DNA of 64,000 nt, from positions 124,001 through 188,000 of the forward strand of contig NZ_CP129104.1 of the NCBI RefSeq assembly GCF_030406605.1, in the 5' to 3' direction. This DNA comes from Curtobacterium sp. 458. GTDB taxonomy: Bacteria; Actinomycetota; Actinomycetes; Actinomycetales; Microbacteriaceae. The notes beneath the pieces were generated by a model, which saw nothing but the letters and a program-made list of their open reading frames with translations, searched no databases and was not told the DNA's origin. Both the position numbers and the translations under genes were made by a program. How positions within the stretch are numbered: position 1 is the stretch's first letter; each line of letters opens with the position of its first letter. Positions 34,768 to 43,700 of the stretch are shown here, piece after piece.

Positions 34768-35694
34768 CTACGAGACCCGGGCGGCCGAGGTCGACCCGAA
34801 GATGTGCTGGAAGGTCCGCTCGGCGATGGGGCCCGGGGCATCGACGGAGCAGCCGTACATGTCCTGCTCGACGATCCCGAAGACGTCGGGGTTGATCTTC
34901 GCGACGGCCTCGATGATCGGCGCGAGCTCGGGCGTCCCGTGCGGCGGCTCGGTCATGATCCCCTGCGCGACCGCGGTGGCGAACGGCACGTCGTTCTTGA
35001 GCACGTCGAAGAGCAGTTCGGTGTCGACCTGCTTGAGGTGCAGGTAGCCGATGCGCTCCGGGTGCTCGGCGATCATGCGGAGGTTGTCGCCGCCGTAGTA
35101 GGCGAAGTGCCCGGTGTCGAGGCAGAGGTTCGTGTACCGCGGGTCGGTGACCTCGAGGAAGCGGACGGTCTCGCGGTAGGTGCCGACGTGGCTGTCCGCG
35201 TGGGTGTGGAACTGCTGGTGGACGCCGTACTCCTCGAGCAGCGCCTTGCCGAGCTGGTCGTGCCCCTTGCCGAGGCGCTCCCACTGCTCGTCGGTCAGCG
35301 TGCGGGACTCGAGGACCTCCTCGGTGGCGTCGGAACGCCAGAGGTCCGGGATCGTGACGAGGTGCTCGGCGCCGAGCTTCGACGCGAGGCCTGCGACCGC
35401 GACCGCCTGGTCCCACGCCCGCTGGAACTGGTCGTCGCCCTTGTGGAAGCCGGTGAAGACCGTGCCCGCCGAGAGCTTGAGCCCGCGGGACTCGAGCTCG
35501 TCGGACAGCTGCGACGGATCGGTCGGCAGGTACCCGTAGGGGCCGAGCTCGATCCACTCGTACCCGGCGGCGGCGGCCTCGTCGAGGAAGCGCTGCCACG
35601 GCACCTGCTTCGGGTCGTCGGGGAACCAGACGCCCCAGGAGTCCGGGGCGGTGCCGATGCGGATGGCGTCGGTGGCGGTGGCGGTGTCGGTCAT
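34768..35694 (-). CDS. iolE: Sugar phosphate isomerase/epimerase, probable inosose dehydratase
   Basis: A 308-aa TIM-barrel protein. It starts with TAPDSWGVWFPDDPKQVPW and has EWIELGPYGYLPTD, FHTHADSHVGTYRET, LCLDTGHFAYYGGD and HLKQVD, which supply the acidic and histidine metal ligands of the family. Placed between iolD and iolG, it is the best candidate for the dehydration of scyllo-inosose to the diketo intermediate. It is not obviously closer to IolE than to IolI-like isomerases by eye, so the assignment rests partly on position. A 32-bp gap separates it from iolD. Confidence 0.78.
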   Translation of the reverse strand: MTDTATATDAIRIGTAPDSWGVWFPDDPKQVPWQRFLDEAAAAGYEWIELGPYGYLPTDPSQLSDELESRGLKLSAGTVFTGFHKGDDQFQRAWDQAVAVAGLASKLGAEHLVTIPDLWRSDATEEVLESRTLTDEQWERLGKGHDQLGKALLEEYGVHQQFHTHADSHVGTYRETVRFLEVTDPRYTNLCLDTGHFAYYGGDNLRMIAEHPERIGYLHLKQVDTELLFDVLKNDVPFATAVAQGIMTEPPHGTPELAPIIEAVAKINPDVFGIVEQDMYGCSVDAPGPIAERTFQHIFGSTSAARVS

Positions 35695-35726
35695 GACGTC
35701 GTCGTCCTTCGTGGGTGGAGGGTGGT

Positions 35727-37652
35727 TCAGCCGAGGAGGGGCCGCTGGGCAGCGACCTGCTGCTCGTACTCGGTGCGGGCCTGCTGCGTGCTCGGGAGGG
35801 TCGAGGTCTGGGCGACCGGGACGTCCCACCAGCCGTCGCCCTCGGGGGCGTAGACGAGCGGGTCGGAGTGCACGTGCACGAGGGTGGTGTGGTCGTTCGC
35901 CTTCGCCTGGCGGACCGCTGCCGTGAGGTCGGCGACCGCGTCCGGCCCGGGCTGGACCTCGATCACGTCGACGCCGTACGAGCGGGCGTTCGCCGCGAGG
36001 TCGACGGGCAGCACCGCGTCGTTCTCGAACGAGCCGGTCTCGTCCAGGTAGCGGTACTTCGTGCCGTACCGCTCGGACCCCACGGTCTCGGACAGGTGCC
36101 CGATCGACGCGTACCCGTTGTTCTGGATGAGGACGACGACGATCTTGATGCCCTCGGCGACCGCGGTGACGAGTTCGGTGTGGAGCATGAGGTACGAGCC
36201 GTCGCCGACCATGACGATGGCGTCGCGGTCCGGGGCACCACGGCGCACGCCGATGCCGCCGGCGATCTCGTAGCCCATGCACGAGAACGCGTACTCGACG
36301 TGGTAGCCGAGGGCGTCCCGCACCCGCCAGAGCTTGTGGAGGTCGCCCGGCAGCGAACCGGCGGCCTGGATGACGACGTCGCGGGGGTCGGTCGCGGCCT
36401 GCACGGCGCCGATGATCTCCGACTGCCCGGGCAGCGCGAGCCCGGACGGCGCGAAGGCGGCATCGACCACGGCGTCCCACTCCTGCTTCCGCTGCGCGAT
36501 CTCGGCCGCGTAGCCGGCGTCGACGGCGTACGACGAGTCGGTCGTGAGCGACGCGGTCAAGGCGACCAGTGCCTCCCGGGCGTCCGCGATCAGCGGCAGC
36601 TGCGTGCCGTGCTTGTAGGCGTCGAACGCAGCGACGTTGACGTTGACGAAGGTCACGTCGGGGTTCTGGAACGCCGTCCGCGACGCCGTCGTGAAGTCGC
36701 TGTACCGCGTGCCGATGCCGATCACCACGTCGGCCTGTGCGGCGATCGCGTTCGCGGCCGCGGTGCCCGTCGCGCCGACCCCGCCGAGGTACTGCGGGTG
36801 GTCCCAGACCAGGGAGCCGCCGCCGGCCTGCGAGGTCCCGACGGGGATCCCGGTCGCCTCGACGAAGGCGGCGAGCTGCTCCGACGCGTCGGAGTACAGC
36901 ACGCCGCCACCGGCGACGATGACCGGACGCTTCGCCGCACGGATCGCCGCCACCGCACGAGCCAGGGGACCGTGCTCCGGCAGCGGGCGACGGATGTGCC
37001 ACTCGCGCGGCTGCAGGAACGACACCGGGACGTCGAGGGCCTCGGCCTGCACGTCCTCCGGCAGGGCGATCGTCACGGCGCCGGTCTCGGCCGGGTCGGT
37101 CAGGACGCGCATCGCGGCGAGGGCGATCGAGAACAGCTGCTCGGGCCGCTCGACGCGGTCGAAGAAGCGCGACAGGGGCCGGAACGCGTCGGTCACCTGC
37201 AACGAGGTGTCGTGCGGCATCTCGATCTGCTGCAGGACCGGGTCGGTGGTCCGTGTCGCGAAGGTGTCGGACGGCAGCAGCAGCGCCGGGAGCCGGTTCG
37301 TCGTCGCGAGGGCGGCGGCTGTCAGCATGTTCGCGGCGCCCGGGCCGACGGACGCCGTCGACGCGAAGGTCGCACGGCGGCGGTGCATGCGCGCGAAGCC
37401 GACGGCCTCGTGCACCATCGCCTGCTCGTTGCGGGCCTGGTGGTAGGGCAGCAGGCCCGGCTGCTCGACGTGGAGCTGCTTGATGGCCTGCCCGAGCCCG
37501 GCGACGTTGCCGTGCCCGAAGATGCCGAAGATCCCCGGGATGGTGCGTTCACGGTGGTCACCGTCGACGGTCCACTGGTTCGCCAGGAACTCGACGAGTG
37601 CCTGGCCGACGGTCATCCGACGGGTCTGCGCCGGGCCGGTGTGCTGGCTCAT
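35727..37652 (-). CDS. iolD: 3D-(3,5/4)-trihydroxycyclohexane-1,2-dione acylhydrolase
   Basis: A 641-aa thiamine-diphosphate enzyme that opens the inositol ring to give 5-deoxy-glucuronate. The N-terminal pyrimidine-binding domain starts with TVGQALVEFLANQWT and includes GIFGIFGHGNVAGLG. The C-terminal ThDP-binding motif is MVGDGSYLMLHTEL through QNNGYASIGHL. Length and order match IolD. The ATG overlaps the iolB stop by four bases. Confidence 0.96.
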   Translation of the reverse strand: MSQHTGPAQTRRMTVGQALVEFLANQWTVDGDHRERTIPGIFGIFGHGNVAGLGQAIKQLHVEQPGLLPYHQARNEQAMVHEAVGFARMHRRRATFASTASVGPGAANMLTAAALATTNRLPALLLPSDTFATRTTDPVLQQIEMPHDTSLQVTDAFRPLSRFFDRVERPEQLFSIALAAMRVLTDPAETGAVTIALPEDVQAEALDVPVSFLQPREWHIRRPLPEHGPLARAVAAIRAAKRPVIVAGGGVLYSDASEQLAAFVEATGIPVGTSQAGGGSLVWDHPQYLGGVGATGTAAANAIAAQADVVIGIGTRYSDFTTASRTAFQNPDVTFVNVNVAAFDAYKHGTQLPLIADAREALVALTASLTTDSSYAVDAGYAAEIAQRKQEWDAVVDAAFAPSGLALPGQSEIIGAVQAATDPRDVVIQAAGSLPGDLHKLWRVRDALGYHVEYAFSCMGYEIAGGIGVRRGAPDRDAIVMVGDGSYLMLHTELVTAVAEGIKIVVVLIQNNGYASIGHLSETVGSERYGTKYRYLDETGSFENDAVLPVDLAANARSYGVDVIEVQPGPDAVADLTAAVRQAKANDHTTLVHVHSDPLVYAPEGDGWWDVPVAQTSTLPSTQQARTEYEQQVAAQRPLLG

Positions 37653-38548
37653 CGGGAGGACTCCTTCTCGTAGGGCAGGCGGGGGTCGAGCTGCTCGCTC
37701 GCCCACGCTTGACGGACCCAGCCGTGGGCCGGGTCGTCGGTGATGTTCCAGACGCGCTCCGGGTCGGGCCCGGCCATCACGTTGAGGTAGTACATGTCGT
37801 AGCCGGGGGCGGCGACGGCGGGGCCGTGCCACCCGTAGGGCACGAGCGCGATGTCGCCCGTGCGGACCTGCCGGAACTCGTCGATCGCGCGGTCGTCCGA
37901 GGCGTACGTCCGGTGCAGCGCGAAGGGGTCCGCGGCCTCCGGGGCGATGTCCGCTACCCCGCGGGACACCGCGGCCTCGTAGTAGTAGATCTCCTCGAGG
38001 TTCGACTCCGCGCCGGGCACGGTGGTGTCGTGCTTGTGGGGCGGGTACGACGACCAGTTCCCGGCCGGGGTGATGACCTCGCACACGATGAACTTCACCG
38101 CGTCGAGCGCCGCCGGGGTGCCGAAGTTGTGCACCTGTCGACTCGACTGGCCGGCACCGCGGAGCTCCACCGGGACGTCCCGACGGGCGATGTAGGTGCT
38201 CGGCTTGACCGTTTCGGTCGGTGCTTCGGCCACGGCGACACGACCGGTGCCGGTGATCGTCGCTGCGGTCCCGGACCCGACGTACAGGACGTCCGTCGGC
38301 CCCTCGAAGACGCTGGCGCGTCCCTCGAGGACCTGCGTCGTGTCGTCGTACGCCACGGTGAAGCTGCCGGCGAGCGGGACGACCAGGCGTTCCACGGCGT
38401 CGGCCGGGAGACGCAGCTCGCCCCCGTCACGGAGGGTGCCGGTCCGGAGACCGGTGTGCGCCCACCCCGCGACACGTCCGTCCACCACGTCCGTCCAGCC
38501 CGCCTCGGGGCGGGAGCCGGCGGCGATGAACCAGTTGTCGTTCGTCAT
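37649..38548 (-). CDS. iolB: 5-deoxy-glucuronate isomerase
   Basis: A 299-aa bicupin enzyme that isomerises 5-deoxy-glucuronate to 2-deoxy-5-keto-gluconate. Typical elements are SSYPPHKHDT (about residues 165-175), ESNLEEIYYYEA and PYGWHGPAVAAPGYDMYYLN with metal-binding histidines and glutamate. The ATG at 38548 is 8 bases after the iolA stop, and the stop overlaps iolD. Confidence 0.95.
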   Translation of the reverse strand: MTNDNWFIAAGSRPEAGWTDVVDGRVAGWAHTGLRTGTLRDGGELRLPADAVERLVVPLAGSFTVAYDDTTQVLEGRASVFEGPTDVLYVGSGTAATITGTGRVAVAEAPTETVKPSTYIARRDVPVELRGAGQSSRQVHNFGTPAALDAVKFIVCEVITPAGNWSSYPPHKHDTTVPGAESNLEEIYYYEAAVSRGVADIAPEAADPFALHRTYASDDRAIDEFRQVRTGDIALVPYGWHGPAVAAPGYDMYYLNVMAGPDPERVWNITDDPAHGWVRQAWASEQLDPRLPYEKESSR

Positions 38549-38556
38549 CGGGTGCG

Positions 38557-40068
38557 TCAGCCGTTCGACGGGAAGCCGAGGTTGATGCCGCCGTGCGAGG
38601 GGTCGAGCCACCGTGAGGTGATGGCCTTCTGGCGGGTGAAGAAGCTCACGCCGTCGGCGCCGTACGCCTTGTGGTCGCCGAACAGCGAGTTCTTCCAGCC
38701 GCCGAACGAGTAGTACGCCACCGGCACCGGGATCGGCACGTTGATGCCGATCATGCCGACCTGCACGTCGCGCTGGAACCGACGAGCGGCGCCGCCGTCG
38801 TTGGTGAAGATCGCCGTGCCGTTGCCGAACGCGCCGGAGTTGATGAGCTCCAGGCCCTCTTCGTACGAAGCGACGCGGACCACGCTCAGCACCGGGCCGA
38901 AGATCTCCTCCGTGTAGACCCGGCTCGTCGTCGGCACCCGGTCGATGAGCGTCGGGCCGAGCCAGAAGCCGTTCTCGTCGCCGTCGGGTCGGACGGTGCG
39001 GCCGTCCACCACAACCACCGCACCGTCCTGCTCTGCGACCTCGATGTACGAGGCGACCTTGTCGCGGTGCTGCTCCGTGACGAGCGGGCCCATGTCGCAG
39101 CCGCGACGCCCGTCACCGATGCGCAGCGTCGCCGCACGTTCCGTGATCTTCTCGATGAGCTCGTCCGCCACGGGCTCGACGGCGACGACGACCGAGATCG
39201 CCATGCAACGCTCACCCGCGGAACCGAAGCCCGCGTTGATCGCGTTGTCCGCGACGAGGTCGAGGTCGGCGTCCGGCAGCACCAGCATGTGGTTCTTCGC
39301 ACCGCCGAGGGCCTGCACCCGCTTGCCGTGCTTCGTGCCGGTCTCGTAGACGTACTGCGCGATCGGGGTGGACCCGACGAACGAGATCGACTCGACGTCG
39401 GGGCTGGTGAGCAGCCCGTCGACGGAGAGCTTGTCGCCGTTCAGCACGTTGAACACGCCGTCCGGCAGTCCCGCCTCCTTGAACTTCGACGCCAGCCAGA
39501 TCGCGGCCGACGGGTCCTTCTCGGACGGCTTCAGCACCACGGTGTTGCCGGCCGCGATCGCGATCGGCAGGAACCACAGCGGCACCATCGCCGGGAAGTT
39601 GAACGGCGAGATGATGCCCACGACACCGAGCGGCTGGCGGATCGAGTACACGTCGATGCCCGTCGACACCTGGTCGGAGAACTCGCCCTTCATCAGGCTC
39701 GGGATGTTCGTGGCGAGCTCGACGACCTCTTGCCCGCGTGCGATCTCACCGAGCGCGTCGTCGATGACCTTGCCGTGCTCGCTCGTGATGATCTCGGCGA
39801 GCTCGGCCTTGTCGCGGTTCAGCACCTCGCGGAACGCGAACAGGATCTGCTGCCGCTTCGACAGGGACAGGTTGCTCCACGCGGGGAACGCAGCCTTCGC
39901 GCTCGCGATCGCGGCCTGGATCTCGGACTCGTCGGCCAGGGCGACCTGCTTGGTCGCGACACCCAGCGCCGGGTCGAACACGGGAGCGGTGTTGCCGGAC
40001 GCGGAGACGACGTGCGCGCCGTCGATCCAGTGCCCGACCGTGGTGGTGGTCTGCTCCGTGGTGGTCAT
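38557..40068 (-). CDS. iolA: Methylmalonate-semialdehyde dehydrogenase (CoA-acylating)
   Basis: A 503-aa aldehyde dehydrogenase that converts malonate semialdehyde, the last inositol intermediate, to acetyl-CoA (and methylmalonate semialdehyde to propionyl-CoA). The catalytic cysteine is in GSAGERCMAISVVV (about Cys288), and the NAD-binding part includes FVGSTPIAQYVYETG. The N-terminal VGHWIDGAHV and absence of the general-base glutamate region fit the MmsA group. The start overlaps the stop of the Cgl0158-like gene (ATGA). Confidence 0.94.
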   Translation of the reverse strand: MTTTEQTTTTVGHWIDGAHVVSASGNTAPVFDPALGVATKQVALADESEIQAAIASAKAAFPAWSNLSLSKRQQILFAFREVLNRDKAELAEIITSEHGKVIDDALGEIARGQEVVELATNIPSLMKGEFSDQVSTGIDVYSIRQPLGVVGIISPFNFPAMVPLWFLPIAIAAGNTVVLKPSEKDPSAAIWLASKFKEAGLPDGVFNVLNGDKLSVDGLLTSPDVESISFVGSTPIAQYVYETGTKHGKRVQALGGAKNHMLVLPDADLDLVADNAINAGFGSAGERCMAISVVVAVEPVADELIEKITERAATLRIGDGRRGCDMGPLVTEQHRDKVASYIEVAEQDGAVVVVDGRTVRPDGDENGFWLGPTLIDRVPTTSRVYTEEIFGPVLSVVRVASYEEGLELINSGAFGNGTAIFTNDGGAARRFQRDVQVGMIGINVPIPVPVAYYSFGGWKNSLFGDHKAYGADGVSFFTRQKAITSRWLDPSHGGINLGFPSNG

Positions 40069-41096
40069 GCGTTGCTTCCTTCCGGGATGGACGAGTCCAT
40101 GGTGGTGGCGTCGGCGAGCCGCGTGTCGCGGTCGCGAGGATCTGTGGACGACCCGACCCGGGCCTCCAGGCTGTGGACGGACGGCGAGGCGACGCCTGCC
40201 GTCGCGTCCGCGCTGTGGACGAGTCCGGCGGCCACGTCGACGGCGGCGGCCACGTCGCCGTCCGGCGGGTAGAGCAGGGTCCGTCCGACGACGAGTCCAC
40301 GCACGCCCGGCAGGGCGAGGGCGTCGGCCCATGTGCGGTAGGTCGCTTCGGGGCTGCCCGACGGGTCACCGCCGAGCAGCAGCGTCGGGAGGGTCGTGGC
40401 GGCCATGACCCGTTCCATGTCGTCGACGACGGGGATCTTCAGCCAGCTGTACGCGCTGGACTCACCGAGGCCGGCCGCGATGGCCATCGACGTGATGACG
40501 GCGTCGGCCGTGAGGTCGTTGACGACCTTCCCGTCCCGCCACGAGGACATGAACGGCTCGAGCATGATCGGCAGCCGGAGTGCGGCCGCCTCGCTCACTG
40601 CCCGGGCGGTGGCCTCGAGGGTCGGTGCGGTGCCGGCGTCCTCGAGCGCGATCCGGACGAGGAGCTTCGCGAAGTCGAGCCCGTCGTCCTTGATGGCGCG
40701 TGCCGAGTAGGCGGTGTAGCGGTCGTCCATCTCGAACGTCGCCCCGCGCAGGCCGCCGCGGTTCATGGACCCGACCACGACCTTGTCGTCGAGCGCGCCG
40801 AGGAGCGCGAGGTCCTCGATGATGTCGGGCGTCCCGAGCACCCCGTCGACACCGGGTCGGCCGAGTGCGACGACCAGTCGTTCGAGGAGGTCGTACCGGT
40901 CGGCCATCGCAGAGGCGTCGTCGCGGACGGCGAGGGCACCGCGGGCGGGGTGGTCGGCGGCGACGACGAACAGCTTGCCGTCCTCGGCGAGCAGGTCGCG
41001 CTTCCGACGGGCGTGCAACGTCTGCTGGACGACGTCGGGCTGTGCGGCGCGGACGTCGCGCAGGCGCTGGAAGTCAGCGGTGGTGAGCTCAGGCAT
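40065..41096 (-). CDS. Cgl0158-type (beta/alpha)8-barrel protein, candidate aldolase
   Basis: A 343-aa barrel protein resembling the corynebacterial Cgl0158 group, which lies between iolC and iolA there as it does here. It has LFVVAADHPARGAL (about residues 42-55), GVLGTPDIIEDL, KLLVRIALED with a possible Schiff-base lysine, and LLLGGDPSGSPE. It is related to DhnA/DeoC-like class I aldolases. No iolJ is present, so this is a main candidate for cleaving 2-deoxy-5-keto-gluconate-6-phosphate. The last 50 residues are a low-complexity tail containing a piece of the dispersed GCCTCCAGGC repeat. It overlaps the iolC stop by 8 bases. Confidence 0.82.
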   Translation of the reverse strand: MPELTTADFQRLRDVRAAQPDVVQQTLHARRKRDLLAEDGKLFVVAADHPARGALAVRDDASAMADRYDLLERLVVALGRPGVDGVLGTPDIIEDLALLGALDDKVVVGSMNRGGLRGATFEMDDRYTAYSARAIKDDGLDFAKLLVRIALEDAGTAPTLEATARAVSEAAALRLPIMLEPFMSSWRDGKVVNDLTADAVITSMAIAAGLGESSAYSWLKIPVVDDMERVMAATTLPTLLLGGDPSGSPEATYRTWADALALPGVRGLVVGRTLLYPPDGDVAAAVDVAAGLVHSADATAGVASPSVHSLEARVGSSTDPRDRDTRLADATTMDSSIPEGSNA

Positions 41097-42144
41097 CGGC
41101 CGTCTCCTCGGTGTGCGACGCGGTGGTCTGCGACGCGGTGGCCTGCGACGCGGTGCTGTGTGTGGTGCTCTCGGCCGGGTTGGACGCGATGAACTGCTCG
41201 ATCTCGTCACTCGTCGGCATCGCGGTCGAGCACTCGAACCGGGTGGCGACGATCGCGCCGGCGGCGTTCGCGAACGCGAGGATCCGCCCGAGGTCCCAGC
41301 CCTCGAGCAGGCCGTGGGTGAGCGCGCCGCCGAAGCCGTCGCCGGAGCCGAGGCCGTTGACGACGTCGATCGTGTGCGGGCGGAACTCGACGAACTCGTC
41401 GCGGGTCTTCGCGAGGACGCCCTTCGGACCCTGCTTCACGATGGCGATCTCCACGCCCCGCTCGAGCAGGGCATCGGCGGCGCGGACCGGGTCGGTCTCC
41501 CCGACCGCGACCTCGCACTCCTCGCGGTTGCCGACCGCGACGGTCGCGTGTTCGAGTGCCACCGCGACCTCGCGCGTGGCGGCCTCGGGCGACGACCAGA
41601 ACATCGGCCGGTAGTCGAGGTCGAGCACGGTGTGCTGCTTCGTCCCGCTCGTGGAGGCGCTCCGCGCCGCGAGCGCGACGTGGTGGGCGTGCCGGCTCGG
41701 CTCCTCGCTGAGACCCGTGACGGTCGTCCAGAAGATCCGGGCCCGCTCGATCTCGTGCAGGGGCAGCGACTTCGCGGTGATCATGAGGTCCGGTGCCTTG
41801 GGCGCCCGGTAGAAGTACAGCGGGAAGTCGTCCGGCGGGAAGATCTCGCAGAACGCGACGGGGGTGTTCAGCCCGTCCACGGTCTCGACGAAGTCGTTCG
41901 CGACGCCGAACTCCGGCAGGGTGCGGGCGATGTAGCGGCCGAACGGGTCGTTGCCCGTGCGGGTGATCACGGCGGTGTCAGCGCCGTGTCGGGCCGCGGC
42001 GATCGCGACGTTCGTCGCGCTCCCGCCGACGGACTTCGAGAAGGTGGTGACGTCCTCGAGCGGACCGGTCTGCTGCGGGTAGACGTCGACGCTCACGCGT
42101 CCCATCGTGATCACGTCGTAGGCGTGCGGTGCTTCGTTCGTCAT
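41089..42144 (-). CDS. iolC: 5-dehydro-2-deoxygluconokinase (PfkB family)
   Basis: A 351-aa ribokinase-family kinase that phosphorylates 2-deoxy-5-keto-gluconate. It shows the N-terminal GRVSVDVYPQQ and SVGGSATNVAIAAARHG, and the C-terminal anion hole with the catalytic aspartate in NGLGSGDGFGGA (about Asp269). It is the first gene of the ten-gene operon. Its C-terminus contains a 15-bp triplicated repeat encoding TASQA/TASQT/TASHT, an unneeded extension beyond the fold. The start has only a weak GGAAGG site, far upstream. Confidence 0.94.
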   Translation of the reverse strand: MTNEAPHAYDVITMGRVSVDVYPQQTGPLEDVTTFSKSVGGSATNVAIAAARHGADTAVITRTGNDPFGRYIARTLPEFGVANDFVETVDGLNTPVAFCEIFPPDDFPLYFYRAPKAPDLMITAKSLPLHEIERARIFWTTVTGLSEEPSRHAHHVALAARSASTSGTKQHTVLDLDYRPMFWSSPEAATREVAVALEHATVAVGNREECEVAVGETDPVRAADALLERGVEIAIVKQGPKGVLAKTRDEFVEFRPHTIDVVNGLGSGDGFGGALTHGLLEGWDLGRILAFANAAGAIVATRFECSTAMPTSDEIEQFIASNPAESTTHSTASQATASQTTASHTEETADA

Positions 42145-42190
42145 GCGACGGGATGGACCTTCCGTGCGGCTTCATCGGCGGACGATCACG

Positions 42191-42223
42191 ACTGTACACC
42201 TCGTTTGCCCTAATGTCATTACA
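42191..42223 (-). promoter_or_regulatory. Inositol-operon promoter with IolR-like box
   Basis: On the minus strand ATGACA (42214-42219), a 17-base spacer and TACAGT (42191-42196) make a good promoter for iolC. A palindrome TAATG-T-CATTA (42211-42221) covers the -35, and TGTCATTACA/TGTAATGACA (42214-42223) matches the corynebacterial IolR consensus KGWCHTRACA at 9 of 10 positions. Repressor binding here would exclude RNA polymerase. Confidence 0.65.
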
Positions 42224-42250
42224 TGGTTTGCTCGGCGCCGCATCGGGGTG

Positions 42251-42276
42251 CGACACGGCCTGGAGGCGCGGTGTCG
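42251..42276. repeat. Dispersed repeat copy flanked by CGACAC/GTGTCG
   Basis: CGACAC, then GGCCTGGAGGCGCG, then GTGTCG: the repeat core is framed by a 6-bp inverted repeat. It lies 24 bases upstream of rmuC, between the divergent iolC and rmuC genes. Confidence 0.65.
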
Positions 42277-42299
42277 GTGGCTCCTGCCAGGGTCGCGTC

Positions 42300-43562
42300 A
42301 TGCAGATCCTCGCCCTGGTCATCGGCCTCGTCATCGGCCTGGCCGTCGGTGCCGTCCTCGCCTGGGCGCTCGCCCGCTCGCGCGCCGGTGTCGACGCCGC
42401 CGCCGCGCACGCCACGGCGGACGCGCTGCGCGCGCAGCTCGACACCGTCCGCGCGGACGCCGAGGAACGCCTCGACGCGCAGGACGCGCAGTACCGCCGG
42501 CAGGTCGACTCGCTCGAGCGCCGGGCGGCGGAGCTCGAGCACCTCGTACAGCGGATGCACGGCGCCGATGCGGCACGGAACCAGAACGAGTCGAAGGTCC
42601 TCTCCGCGCTGAGCCCGGTCGCGCAGACCCTCGACGTCATGCGCGCCAAGATCGCCGAGCTCGAACAGTCGCGGAGCGAGCAGTACGGCGTGCTCTCCGC
42701 GCAGCTGCGGTCAGCAGCGGAGTCCGAGGAACGTCTGCGCGCCACCGCGGACACGCTCGCGAGCGCACTGTCCTCGAACAGCACGCGGGGCGTCTGGGGC
42801 GAGACGCAGCTCCGCAACGTGGTCGAAGCCGCCGGGCTCCTCGAACGGGTCGACTTCGACGTGCAGTCCTCCGTGACGACGTCCGCCGGGTCCGCGCGAC
42901 CGGACATGGTCGTGCACCTGCCCGGCGGCAAGACCATCGCCGTTGACGCGAAGGTGCCGTTCAGCGCCTACCTGCAGGCAGCCGAGATCCCCGCGACCGC
43001 CACCGGGGCGGAGGGCGCCCGGCGCGACCAGCTCCTGCAGCAGCACGTGCGGGCGCTGCGGGCGCACGTGGACGCCCTCGCGGCGCGGGAGTACTGGTCC
43101 GGGTACGACGCCTCACCCGAGCTGACCGTGGCGTTCATCCCGTCGGAGTCGCTCATCGCCAGTGCGCTCGCGGCGGACCCGGGGCTGCTCGACCACGCCT
43201 TCCGGAAGCGGGTCGCGCTGGCCTCCCCCGTGACGCTGTGGTCGGTCCTCAAGACCGTGGCGTTCTCGTGGCAGCAAGACGTCGTCACGGCCGAGGCCCG
43301 CGAGCTCTTCCGTGTCTCGCGGGAGCTCTACGGACGCCTGTCGACGCTCGCCGGGCACGTGGACAAGCTCGGTCGGGCCATCCGCGGCACCGTCGTCGAC
43401 TACAACCGCTTCGTGGGGTCGCTCGAACGGCAGGTGCTGCCGAGTGCCCGACGGTTGTCCCTGCTCGACGAGTCGAAGGTCATCGCCGACCCCGCCTCGA
43501 TCGACGACGAGCCGCGGTTGCTCACGGCGCCGGAGCTGGTCGGGGCGCTCGACGAGGACTGA
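42300..43562 (+). CDS. rmuC: DNA recombination protein RmuC
   Basis: A 420-aa RmuC-family protein. A single N-terminal membrane helix (LALVIGLVIGLAVGAVLAWA) is followed by a long coiled coil (about residues 35-130). The conserved nuclease-like core begins at TRGVWGETQLRNVVEAAGLL and contains PDMVVHLPGG, VDAKVPFSAYL and VAFIPSE. RmuC limits inversions and large rearrangements in E. coli; the exact biochemistry is unsettled. The start ATG is 42300. A long imperfect inverted repeat follows the stop. Confidence 0.93.
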   Translation: MQILALVIGLVIGLAVGAVLAWALARSRAGVDAAAAHATADALRAQLDTVRADAEERLDAQDAQYRRQVDSLERRAAELEHLVQRMHGADAARNQNESKVLSALSPVAQTLDVMRAKIAELEQSRSEQYGVLSAQLRSAAESEERLRATADTLASALSSNSTRGVWGETQLRNVVEAAGLLERVDFDVQSSVTTSAGSARPDMVVHLPGGKTIAVDAKVPFSAYLQAAEIPATATGAEGARRDQLLQQHVRALRAHVDALAAREYWSGYDASPELTVAFIPSESLIASALAADPGLLDHAFRKRVALASPVTLWSVLKTVAFSWQQDVVTAEARELFRVSRELYGRLSTLAGHVDKLGRAIRGTVVDYNRFVGSLERQVLPSARRLSLLDESKVIADPASIDDEPRLLTAPELVGALDED

Positions 43563-43571
43563 CCCGCACGC

Positions 43572-43633
43572 CGCACAACCACGATCCGTCCGAACCACGC
43601 GGGAACATGGCTCGGACGGACTGTGGTTGTGCG
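43572..43633. terminator. 22-bp inverted repeat between convergent rmuC and glpX
   Basis: CGCACAACCACGATCCGTCC plus GA (43572-43593) is complementary at 20 of 22 positions to 43612-43633 with an 18-nt loop. It is followed by a run of GCACC repeats. It likely serves as a terminator for both genes. Confidence 0.65.
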
Positions 43634-43700
43634 AACGTGAATCGCACCGCACCGCACCGCACCTCACCGCACGGTGCGGTGCGTCCGCGGCCTCAGCGGA

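Noticed and set aside
40150..40175. Dispersed-repeat copy inside the Cgl0158-like coding tail
   Set aside because: GCCTCCAGGC is also what frequent codons for GLEA/SLEA give in this genome, so a single coding match is weak evidence for an inserted repeat.
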